From Acanthaster planci (lineage: Eukaryota > Echinodermata > Asteroidea > Valvatida > Acanthasteridae), in contig NW_019091374.1 of NCBI RefSeq assembly GCF_001949145.1, forward strand, positions 2,203,894 through 2,267,893: DNA of 64,000 nt, given 5' to 3'. The notes beneath the pieces are model-generated. The model did not search any database and was not told the origin of the DNA. It worked only from the letters and a program-made list of their open reading frames with translations. Shown here one piece after another: positions 34,701 to 46,700 of the stretch. The translations under genes and the position numbers were made by a program. Within the stretch, counting starts at the first letter, position 1. Each line of letters starts with the position of its first letter.

Positions 34701-37700
34701 AAATAAAAGTTCCTAAGGATTGGGTTAAAAATCAGTCTGAAAATACACTTTGATGTCAAAGTCTGTCGAAGCTCAAGGGCCCCCAAGCAAAACAGATCTA
34801 CAGTGTTTGTCTGGTCTCTCTAAAAAATCCAGTCATTAGTATGAAATGGGTCATTCTATAAATTTGGGGTCGGATGTGTGACATTTCCGTCCCTGTTACA
34901 CCGGGCCTGTATAATTTGACGGAAGATATTTCACGGAAAATTATTTCTATTTTTATTTGAGTGGCAGGTAATTTGTAGTACTTATTCATTCTTGGAAATT
35001 AAAGAATGAGTTCTGACCTTCAAAAAATCATACGCAAGTTGTAACTGGCACAGGAAAAAAACTGGGCTCCAAATTTATAAAATGACCCAAATTCCTGTGG
35101 GCAGAACGTATTTTCTTGCCAAGCAGACTGCAAGTCAAGCCAACCACTGCAGGCCTAGGGAGTTACAGTTTTGGAGGTAACACGCGTTATACATACCTTG
35201 GACAGCTTGGGCACGGATATCTTGTTGTCCTCACCCTCTGGGGTCTTTTCACCCTTCTGGTTCCCTGTCTCTTTTGGTGTCTTGCTGCCCTTCTTGTCTT
35301 TTGCGCCTGGCTTCTCGTTGGTTTTGGGGCTGGACTTTCTGCAATCTTTCTGCAAAACAAAAAATCAAACCAATTACAATGCCACATAAGATATACTTTA
35401 AAACTTTGATACGACTAACAATTTAGCAAAACTTTATAATTTCAACCCTGAGCTACGTGAGTATTTTGGTAATAGGATCAGCGAACAGTAAGTTGCAGCT
35501 CCTAACAGGACTGCTTGTGTGTCTGAGAAATGTGGAGGAACTGGATCCAATTATTTCTCTCAATAAGACGGATTTCTTTTCATAGTGGCAACCTCCTTCA
35601 TTGCCCCAAACCGATATCATGCAACGAACTGCCCCAAACTGTGACAAAATAGTTAAACCTCGGCAGTTTTTCTTTGGGAGGGGAGATATAACAACATCTT
35701 GAGAAATGATATTATAATTGAACAATGGCACTTGAATGTCAATAGAAAATCAGAACTGAGGAGCAATTGAAAATTATATTGATATTTTTTAATTCAAGAA
35801 AAGTACATGCCCAAGTCAAATTGTGTATTATTTCATTCCAGGCATGACAAGTATTTCCAGTTTCAAACCACCTCTGGCAAGAAACACTACGGATTTTCTT
35901 CGGGCCAAAATTTGCAACCGGATGCAAAAACTCAGGTTTGAGTCTCAGGCTGTGTCTCGATCATGTGGCTGTAGCTGAGATCGACGCAGGTATAGCCAGT
36001 GGCTTCCATAGGTGTACACATTTGGCAGTCATAGCCAATTAGTTAAGATGAGGCCTGCAGCTGCGTCCAAAAGTTATGGCTGTGCCTGTAAAATATGCAT
36101 GCCCCTATGGAAGCTAATTGCAACCAGATGGCCATAGCCAGGTGATTTGGACAAGGGCTAAAAAAGAAGTATTCTGACCTCATCCTCACTGCTGCCTTCA
36201 ACCTCCTGGATCTGCATGCGTTTCCCCCTCTTCTTCTTCTTCTCTGATTTGGTCTGGGCCGGTTTGACCTCTCCCGATTTGACCTCGGCTTGTTTGACCT
36301 CTGCAGGTTTGACCCCTGTGGGTTTGACCTCAGCGGGTTTGACATCCTGCTTGACCTCGGCTGGCTTAACCTCCTGTTTAACCTCCGAGGATTTGCCCTT
36401 TCCTCCTTTGACCTCTGCTGGCTTGACCTCAGTGGGTTTGTCACTGTTGGGCTTGACCTCAGCTGCACTGACCTCAGGTTTGACCTTTGGTGGCTTGGTC
36501 TCAGCTGCTTTGGTCTCAGTAGGTTTGACCTCCTGCTTGACCTCGGCTGGCTTGGCCTCCTTCTGTTTAACCTCGGAGGATTTGCCTTTTCCTGTTTTGA
36601 CCTCTGCAGGCTTGACCTCGGTGGGTTTGTCCCCGGCGGGCTTGACCTCGGCTGCATTGACCTCAGGTTTGACCTTTGTTGGCTTGGTCTCAGCTGCTTT
36701 GGTCTCAGTAGGTTTGACATCGGTGGAATTGACCTCAGAGGGTTTGACCTCTGACTTGGCTTGACCCGGAGGGGGCTTGGTAGCTTGCTTTGGCTTTGCA
36801 GCAGCCTTCTGCTGGTTATTTTTCAGTTCCTGAAATTTTTCAGCATGTCATAAATAAAAAATTCTCTTTACTGTTACTTAAATGCAGTGTTCCGAAGGTA
36901 AGAAATATTGAGTAAAATTCCCAGGCTCAATAGAAATGTGTGATTCCCAGATTCCAAAAGTTAAACTTTTAACCTGAAAAGTCACCTGTAATAATTAAGA
37001 GCAGTGGCCCTAAATTTAACTTCAACAAACCAGTCTCCAACTATGGTGTATAGGAGCAAGATCTTGTCTTTTGGTACGATCAGATGCTGCTGTTTATGTT
37101 TCTTAGAAAGCCCAATATTGTCATGTGATCTTATTACACGTACCTTGCTAGCCCTAAACTCTACAAATTAGCAACTAAACGTATTTAATAGGCTCTGCTG
37201 GGTGAAGTTATAAAATAAAGATCTAAATTCACACAGCTGCTGATCTGTGCTCCGCTGCTCAGCAAATTTAAGTGCTACGCGCAAATCAGCAGGGAACCAT
37301 CCACAAGCGGCATACATTACACATATTCTGAGCTTGTAACCCGATTTTCTTCAGCGTTTAGCAGCTGCATGATCTTGTCCCCTGACTTCACACTGTAATT
37401 TGAATATGGAGATGGTGACTTACCTGTCGCCACAGCTCTTTCACTAGCTCCAGTTCCTTCTTAGCTGAGGCATTATTCGGCTCGATCTTGAGCAAGCTTG
37501 TCAGGTCGCGCGCTCCGTCACTGTACTTGTTCAGCATCTGCAGAGAAGAACCAGCCACTATTCTGTAAAAAGCTTCTGATGGTTGTTTCGAGTCACGACA
37601 AGTGAAAATGAGAACAGAGTTAACTGGGTATTCAAAGGTTTGCTATTACAGATTTGTAGCTTTGACCTTGGATCTTATTTATTTGTTTGAGTTGAAACCC

Positions 37701-40700
37701 TCTGGCTGCAAAATGCAACACCATTATCTGGTGCAGAAACATTTACAAGTGGTTCTGATGTAATGCCAAAGTCGGCAGTATATTTTCATTTGGTTCAACA
37801 GTAGGCTTTGAAACTTGATGTGGAAGTTCAAGGTGAAGCTAAGGACAGCGACCAACCCTAGATTTGATAGAAGGGCAAAGAAACACTTAGCAAGGCAGCC
37901 ATCTTGGAGCTGCCTGCCTTTGTTCAACTGAATTGATGTAACAAGACACCTGTAAGTTGGCGCTTGTGTACAAAGAGCCGAATTCAAATCATTCACAACA
38001 CTCAGACTGTTTCAACTGTACAGCCAAAGCTAGGATCACATCGCAGCTGCCATGTCTCACGCATTGTTCCTTCCTGAGTAAGAATAAAGCTCTGTTGATT
38101 ACCAATGGTACAGTATTTTCAAATTTCAGCTCGTCAGGAGAGCGACAAAGTGAAGTCACATCTATCACGTGTCTATAGTAAGGACATGTATTTATTCATT
38201 TAGGAAATTTTCTCACACAGACTGATTCATCTTTCACATTTGCCTGTATTATACGCAGGGTTTCAACATCGACAGTGTCTGAATAAACCGGCTGCAACTA
38301 GGGTTAACACACTTGCAGCCCTTCATTTTAAGAAAATCCAGGAGACCTCTCCTCAAATCTCTCAGAAGAGCAAATCGCTCTCCTTAAAGTAAACCAATTA
38401 AAAGGAGAGGAAATGAGATCAAATAATTGTTTGTACCCTGGGGGTCTATGTTGTTTCCACTTTTCTCTGATGGTTTTATAATGTTCTTGGGGCAATTTTT
38501 AAAATGAATTTAGTTCTGGTTCAGTTAAAAACGGATCTACAATATATACATCATCTCAGTGCTTGTTTTATTTGAACCAGAATTTTTATACTTGCGAATT
38601 AAACATACACTATTTAGGCCTGAGGAACTGAAGTTATACATAAGTTTCAACCAACTATTCAACACAGTTCTACGTCATGCATGTGTCCCTTTTATTTAAA
38701 TAAAAATGGAAATGAACCTTTTTCCTCCTGATTTGAGCATTTCTTTCACAAATAAAAAAACCTGAAGGGGATTTGAAAGTTGAAATTGCACTTCAACTGT
38801 GTTCAGTTGATGCAGACGGTAACAAATCCAGCTAAATCAAAATAGGAAAACGTCAGCCAAAAAGGCAGGAATGCACATGTGAACATGACGATGTTTACGT
38901 ATGATTATGGTCTGACACGCTGGGGGGGGGGTTTCCTGCGCGAATTCAATGAGCGCACACGCTGCATATATGTAGGTATACACAAAGCTACATTTTCATG
39001 ACGACCAAAAGCTCACGGCATACCACACTTTCTGCTCAGGCGCCCCGTAAAGAAGATCGATACTGATTGGCTCTCGTCACAGCGAAACTGCCCGCAACAT
39101 ACATGCACGTGCCAGCATATGTGCAGTGTGCATGCTTCATCTGCGTGAGGCCTGGCTGGCCGCACTCGCGAAGCGATGATCGTAATATATTCGTAATATA
39201 TTAATTATAGGCCTAAGTAGGAAAGTGAATGAAAGCGGGATAAATGTGAAATTGTAAGTTACAAACAAATCACAGTCCTTTGTTGGTGATGTTATTCACT
39301 GTGTTTGTCATATCGTTTATTTGTGAAGTGCCCTTACATTTCTTTAGGAGCGCGATTTTTTACGCTCCTTAAGGAGTGTTGAGGAGCGCGGTAGGAGCGC
39401 CTGCGTGACCGCGCTCCTTTAACACGAAGGACTGCACTTGTTTATGGGCAGTGGAAGCAGCCACTAGCAAGTGGCTTCCACAGGGGCACATGTAATTGCC
39501 AACCGCAGCCGCAACATTCAGACATGGCGTCAAACAATTATGTGTACCTTTCTGGCCAAAGCTCTCCTGTACAAAGCTTTTATGTTACTCTCGTCCAGCT
39601 CCAATGCTCTGGTGCAGTCGGCCTCTGCTTCATTTCCCTGATGTCCAAGAGAAGGGAACACTTGCTTGATACAACCGTGTTAATACGTGAGAAACAGTTA
39701 GCATTTAACTTAGCTTCAGCTTCTGTTACCAACACACCTACCACTCCCATGCAAGGCCAAAGTAGTGAGGACTTGGTTGCCATGGTGACTCCACCAACTT
39801 TGGTAAGTTTAAAGTTTTCTCCTAAGATACTTCCTGAGACTGCATTGGTCCATGGCAAAACCAAGTACAGAAATTAAATAATTTCAGATATTCCAACGGG
39901 ACTCATTATTTCCTCAAGTCCTTTGTATAAGGGTTTACAACCAGCTAGCCGGCCAACGTTCAGTGGGTAAGGTATTTAGACTATTAAAACACAGGAGGTT
40001 CTGTGGTCAAGTCCAACCTGGATAAGGCTGTAAACAGTTTTACAGCGAGTTCCACATTTTCATGGAAAAAAAGCAAAAATTGACCATGAACATCTACATC
40101 AACCCAAAGCAAAGTTTACTTGACGAGATTTCCATGTAAACATCAGAGACTGTCATACCTTGAGTAGCTTGATGAAGCACAGTGCACGGTTGGTGTAGCT
40201 GACGATCTGGTTGGGGTCCAAGGCAATACAGGCTGTATAAAAATCTGCTGCTTTGGCATAGTTCCCCTATACAAATAATCAATACGAAGTGATACAAGAA
40301 TGATCCACAACGCATAAGCTCGCACATACCGGTACACTCTAATGTGTTCTACTCACTGCTTGATATGTACTCACCTGTTGAACTAGGGCATTCCCCTCGG
40401 TTTTCAGCTTCAAGAAGTTATCCTCCTTGCTCAGCTTAGGGTCAGTGACTGACATCGGGTCACTCTTGTCCTTGACCCCTGATCCAACTTCGACCTTTTC
40501 GGACGGCCCATCAGGCCCTCTGCTCACATTCCCTTTGGAACCCTGGGCCTTGGCGGGTTGGTCTCCGACGCCCGGTTTCGCCTTGGCTTTTTCGCCTTTG
40601 ACATCTTGACTCTTGAGTCCGGACTGGGGCTGGCCAGGGCCGGTGGCCATGGCCGGCTGGCTGGTTGCATTGGTGGTGGAGGTGACGTTGGGAATGCTGG

Positions 40701-43700
40701 TGTTGCTAGGAGCCATGGTGGTCAGGGAAGGGGGTGGGAGGGACAAACCCAGCACAGTGGGGGTGGAAGGAAGCTTCTCCCGCCACTTGGGACCATCTTG
40801 ATCCGACAGGATTTTCATCATTCTAAAACAAAACCCCACACACTTACAGTCAGTTAAAAATTTACTTAATCTAATAATATAATATAATATAATATCACAT
40901 TATATAACAACACTATTTGTACAACTCGGCCTTCAAATGTGACCTATTACGACAGTATGACTGTATAGTCATATTCTGCTCTTTCCAATTCTGGCAGTTC
41001 AAAGTCGAATATTAAAGTGGAGGTCAATTTCTGGGGTTTATCAATACTTGGAAAAAGTAAACCCATTTCCTATTTAATTCCAATTTTCTGCAGGATCAAC
41101 TATTTAAAAATGTCCCACTCTCAGCGATTTTGTTACAATGATGTTACAATATTTACATAAGAGGCACTCAAGCTTAGCTGTGCGGGATCAAATTTCAGAA
41201 CAGTGATGTCACTGACAAAAAAAACATACAAGGATTGAACACGGAGAGATCTTGAAGCAGATCTCCGCTCACCTTGTGGCTCCTGTCTGCGCTGACTGGT
41301 TGGTAGTGTCCAATTTCATAGCGGATTGATAGTCAACATAGGCGTGACGATACCTGTGGATGGAAGAAAACACATTCACTCATCAAACCTACTCTCACAT
41401 CCTCCACAAATGAAACCTGCTTGTGCAAGATATTGACAGCAATGTTGTAGAAGGACTACAGGTCATTGTATTGCTCTGACCTTCCCTGAAAAAAAAGGAT
41501 TTTGAGTCAAATTTATATTTAGACCTCCCGGCTAAATTGAAAGAGTAGGAAACAAGTAACCTTCTTGATTCACCCAGATCCTGATCGCGATAAGTGATCT
41601 GCCATTGGGTTACTGACACCAGACCCCAGCTAATGGATGCAGCGAACCAGCGCTGGGATCACCGATCAAGATCTATGTGAAAGAAACTGTCCCTACATGT
41701 AAGACTCAATCTGTATATCTTACATTCTCTCTGAGATTGAGACAATGCTGCCGTAAAGGAAAAATCCATAAAACGGAGGTACTTTTTGTAAATGTGTCAA
41801 ACGTCACATGTGTGCCTGTTTAGAGATTTTCAACATACAAATGACCCAAGTTTCTCTTCCAATGGAGTTTAAAATTAGGTTGAAAAAGGCAAAGCTGCGG
41901 TACAACTAGCCAAGACTATATTTCTTTTATCACTACATATACATGTTGCTATGGCGCTACTTCAAAATCAGTCCAAATGGTTGAATTTAGTCAGTGCAGC
42001 CTCTCTATCAGTCCAACAATGCAAATGCAGGAATGCATTTATTACACACACTGCCTGAAATCATCTTTAACCACTTTCTGCCGGGGGCTTTTAACAATGC
42101 AATGCCTACGTACGGGGGATTTTTCAACATCTTCGGTTTTCAAAAATTCTTATCTTTTTTTCCTGAATGCTTAAACCCCATGGAGTGACTGTCTGGTGGC
42201 TACTCTAATCTGACAGACAAAATCTATTGATGCCAGAGCATTTCAGCCGGGCCTGCCGCCTTGTAAAAGAGCCCAGATTCTGCGGTGTTACATCCTAAGT
42301 TTCTTTTGTACCCAAGGTACCCGAAACCTAGTTCCCCAGCAGCATATGGTTAAAAAGCTTGGACTTCTACTCTTGTAGCAGGATTTCCTTCCCCGCAGAG
42401 GGCCTACGGCAGGATTCTAGCTGTTAGATACCACAGCCATCACCAGTGCATTCCATGACTTCCCAAACTTGTGAGAGCATAACTGTGTTTCGTTTCTGAC
42501 TCCTCACAATTACTTAGGCCTGGCCCAAGTATCCAACCTGCCGAGCTGGTTACTTGAGGAAGTATCCACAACACAATATGAAAATGTGGCAGCTCAGTCG
42601 AGCATTGCAAAGGAAAGTTGGCACTGTTGTAAGTGTATGTACTTCAAAAAAAATTGTGCGGTGGCAAATCGGTTCAAGTCCTGTGAAAAAGGCCAGATTG
42701 GGGTAATTCTAGAAATTAGGGTCCAAAAGTATGACATCATAAAGTGAAACATTACCGGAATTGATTTCAAACTATTACTATTTGTTTGGCAGGTAATGTG
42801 CATTAATTCATCACTCTTGGAAAATAGAAAACGGGTTTTGGACTTGGGTCAGATGTGACAGCGACACACGAAAAATGAACCCCTAATTTCTGGAATTACC
42901 CACATATGTGTTCAGAGGTGTCTTGCCTTCAACCATTCAGATTCATTGTGTCATTTCAATGTGTGACTTCTTGACCTTGTTGGAGCACTTTGGAGAAACC
43001 CAAGACTGTTCATTTAGTACCACGCGTGGTGCGCAACCCTGACTAAACCCAGTACAAACCACCAAAAAGCACAACTCTGGCTACACTCCTGAGCAGCTGG
43101 TAAGTACAAAATTCCCTGCTGCACTGCGTAGAGAGTGGTTTAAAAAATGTGCGTTTAGCCTAGACTTTGGCCATCGTTTAAAACTACCTTAAAGAAAGCC
43201 TCAACCCTAACACAACGTTTTGACAGTTCCCAAGGAAAGACTTTCAACCAACTTCTCCAGTGCCTCGTAAGCTGCCCCTCTGCGAAGCATGGCTTTGACG
43301 CTGTAAGGCTGGATCTCTAGCGCCGAGTCACAATCCGATATCGTTTCCTTCAGGTGGCCCGTCTTGGACTTACAGGCAGCGCGGTTGTTGTACAGCGACG
43401 CCAGAGCATTCGGGAAGGATTCCTTATCTGTTAGGAGGTCAAACATTTGATATATGTAACGGAAAAATGTGAAATTTAGCATGCTGTAACTCAAGGTCTA
43501 TAAGGAGGTTTATGAAGAAACTTTTATAGGTTCTGAGGTACCCCAAGGGGAAAATGTCACGTTACCACCTGTTTAAGTTTGCATTTCCCCCCAACAAGCC
43601 TCAGTTATGAAGTCTTTTGATGGGTCATTTCACTGTAGAAGCATGCATGTCTATGCAGGCTGTTGAGGAACTGTCTCATGGAAACACTCAAATCATGATA

Positions 43701-46700
43701 TGATTAATTCTCTGTTCAATTTATAACTGACCAGCAGTTAATTACAGAACCACAGATTTCAACACTGCTGTCTCCAAAATGAACACTGTAACAAGGATAG
43801 TCAAATGCACTTCAGTTATTTACCACGTGACATTTGATGCAAAATACGACGAGCAAACTCCATCAATTCATTCACTTACAACAAACAGGTCGACAAATAA
43901 TGCAATTAGCACTTTTGAGAGCATATTTCTAATCTACAGGTATTTGGGGATGTTAAAATCTCTTAAATAGACTGCATTAATCTCTGTCTCATTTGTGGAA
44001 CGTGTGTTTGGTAACCATTGACTTTCCTCAAACTCTTACCTGGGAGAATTTTGGTGATGGCTAAGGAATACTTCTGCATGGCTTCACCATACTGTCCTGC
44101 CTTGAACAGCTCATTCCCAGAATCCTTCAGTGCGATGACATCATCGGGCAGGGGTCGGGAAGGGATGGGCGTGGGCTCAGGCAGCGTCGCCACGACAGCT
44201 TGGCCATCATTGCTTTGCTCTGCCTTGGGGTTGCCATTGCTGGACGGAAGAGAGGTAACTGGGGCCTGGCTGCTCTCTTGGTCTTGAGTTACAGTGGCAA
44301 CGGTCGGCGAGGAACTCCCGTCAGCTTCGCCATTGCCATGCCCTCCGTCTGCTCCGCCCTCGTCAGAATTTTGTGATCCTGTACCGTTGACAAGTGACCC
44401 CTGACCTTTCCCAGCGTCCTCTTCTTCTTCACTATCGCTGTCACCTTCAACCTCTTGAATGACCATTCGTCGCCCACTGGGCTTGGGTTGCGTGGTTTCG
44501 ATTTCACGTTCCTTGTACGGTTTAGGGGAACTCTTCTCTTTGTTTTCTTTGGCTACAATGTCTGCCACAAGATCCTACAAAATGAAACAGTGGAATAACG
44601 GAAATAGAAAGTTGACTGGTGGCTTACTTGTACAATAACTTGTCACTGTAACCTACAAGTCCTCCTTGTTTCTAAAAACTGTTTGAGAAAACAGATGGAA
44701 CAGGTTGAAGTTACAGGCAGCTATCCTGGCTGTAGAATTTGCTAAATGCTAACAGTTAGATAAATATCTTTGGCTCTTCTAAAGTAGGTTTGAAAAGAGG
44801 CTGACGGGTCATCAAAGCTTGTTTCTGTGTACAAGAGATGCTCTACTTAAAGGCAGCATGCATGGACACCATCAGCAAAATCTCAAAAATGAGACTGCCG
44901 AACAATACTCAAATATCTTACTTGAAAGTAAGCAAATGCATGTAAGAGCATCATGAAATCTTGCCATCCTATAATGGTGTTGTTTTCAAGAGAGCAAAAG
45001 GGCTTGTACTTTTTCCATTGATTGTTCAGTCGGAGGATCGTCGGAAAATATGGTTTGTTTACCGTTCAAAATTACACCCATTAACAGGTGCGATGAGAAT
45101 ATTTGATTTCCACACAGCATAATGCCACACATAAGCAGGGCAATACAAGGTCTACATATGCAGCGGGCATTATAATTTGTGTTTTGTGTGTCGTTGTTGC
45201 GAAGGTCCACTGTACATGAATGGACACAATCAAAACCGTGCCTTCAGGAAAACCCCCCAACACATTATAAACTGACAGAATAGATATATACATATAACTG
45301 TAATTGATAGACTACGTGTAAAGAGGGTTTGGAATGGTTTCAAGGTACATTTTCATTGCAGACAAACCTCAGAACAAATTTGCTGACTACTCAAAGCGAT
45401 GAAGTCAAAACATGATGTGAGTCAATGGAATGGCTGAGGTGACTAACAGACCTCAAAACTGGACAATTCAGCACAATTACAGCAAATGCCAATGGTGTAT
45501 ACGACCTGTAAGGTAGACCGCATTCTTCATGAATATGGCACATTCTTCAAGAAGACAGCTTTTCCGCTCTCCAAACTGAGAGGGTAGCACTAGGTAAACC
45601 TACGACACTTACCAATGCCTGTTTATTGTTTGGCTCAGCATTCAAGACAGCTTCAAGATCTTTCTTGGCATCGGTGAGCTGTCTCAAAGACTTGCGAGCA
45701 GTGCCTCGTCGGAGTAAGGCTACAAAAATAAAGAAGAAATGGGAGGCAGCTGACTAAATTAAAGAGCACAGAAACACTGTATATTACAGAAATTTAATAA
45801 TAAGAGAGAAGAGCAGCACCAGAATAACACTAAGCAAACAGAACAGAACACAACACCATTCTCAAAAAAAAAAATTCAAACACAACACTAACATTAAGCC
45901 AACAACTACCAAGCCTTTCCCAAAGCTTGGCCCCTTTGAAATTTGGACTAAATAGAAAGACTGTGATCTTTGCCTGGGGTACAATGTAGAAAAATGGCCC
46001 AAACTGAGTTCAAATGAGTGAACTCAGTGACTTGATAAGAGCCTCAAGTCAATGCTGGACAGGAAGCAAACATTGGAGGCATTTGGCTCTCGACAATACA
46101 ATTCCCATTGTCATGATGCTCACTGGCTCTAGTTGGAAAAAAGTTTTTATACGATGATATGAAATAGATCAACACTGCAGTCATCCTAACTGAAAACAGT
46201 AATATTAGGCAAAAGCAACAGAATATCACAAGTACATAGCGCCTCCTGGAAACATTTCACTAATCTCGCCCACTTTAAAACAAATACTACACTGAGGCAA
46301 GACAGGTTCTCAGGCCTCACTCTGTCAAGCATACAGGAAGCGTCCTCACCTTTGATGTTCTCAGGCTCCAACTCCAAGACTTTAGTGCAATCCTCCACGG
46401 CATCAATGAACTGGCCCAACTTGATCCCTGCAAAGCAACACACCATAGGGAAATCACAAGCTACGCCAGAGGGTTCTAACAACTCCAAGCCTTCTGATTG
46501 GAGAAAAGTATTTTGCTCGGGGACACAGCCGTTTCTGCTGACTAGTTAAAAACCAATTTTGGAAGAAAAGTCTGAAACTGACACCATAATTGACAACCGT
46601 GCACTTTGGACAATGTCTACTTCACTGACTTGATCAAAGGCTTTGTACTTTTAAACTTTGAATTCTCCTGTGTACACATATATAAAACACAGCACAAATG

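Larger units (their letters stand above)
25720..35349 (-). other. SPAG1: SPAG1 exons 18-22, RPAP3_C domain
   Basis: Exons are 35349-35197, 28497-28389, 27491-27417, 26634-26542 and 25814-25720 (stop TAA 25722-25720). Exon 18 is a Lys/Pro-rich linker. Exons 19-22 encode KPTAYEFLQAWTSLKRH, LTNKLDGDMLVSIVKAV, YGLLANLPKVERFKAVVLFL and MDLQNLKQLYSL. These align with the C-terminal domain of human SPAG1 and RPAP3, which contacts RUVBL1/2. Intron 18 (28498-35196) is the longest and contains the nested lectin and the assembly gap. Confidence 0.9.
41273..44574 (-). other. SPAG1: SPAG1 exons 10-12, acidic linker and second TPR block
   Basis: Exons are 44574-44040, 43427-43253 and 41353-41273. Exon 10 (178 codons) opens with the conserved motif RRMVIQEVEGDSDSEEEED, then a Gly/Ser/Asp/Pro-rich linker, then the TPR start IALKDSGNELFKAGQYGEAM. 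Exon 11 (LYNNRAACKSKTG) ends at a weak donor (GAGAA|GTTGGT). Only this donor gives the expected EALEKYRHAYVDY join and the right phase. Confidence 0.88.

Noticed and set aside
36043-36720. Minus-strand Arg/Ser/Pro-rich frame in the same region
   Set aside because: It is a shifted frame of the same repeat, does not join the neighbouring SPAG1 exons, and runs past the donor at 36179.
36216-36764. Long plus-strand frame of repeats like GLTSAGLTS across SPAG1 exon 17
   Set aside because: It is the antisense of the KPAEVK coding repeat. The minus-strand frame has matching splice sites and joins SPAG1 in phase, so the plus frames are by-products of the repeat.
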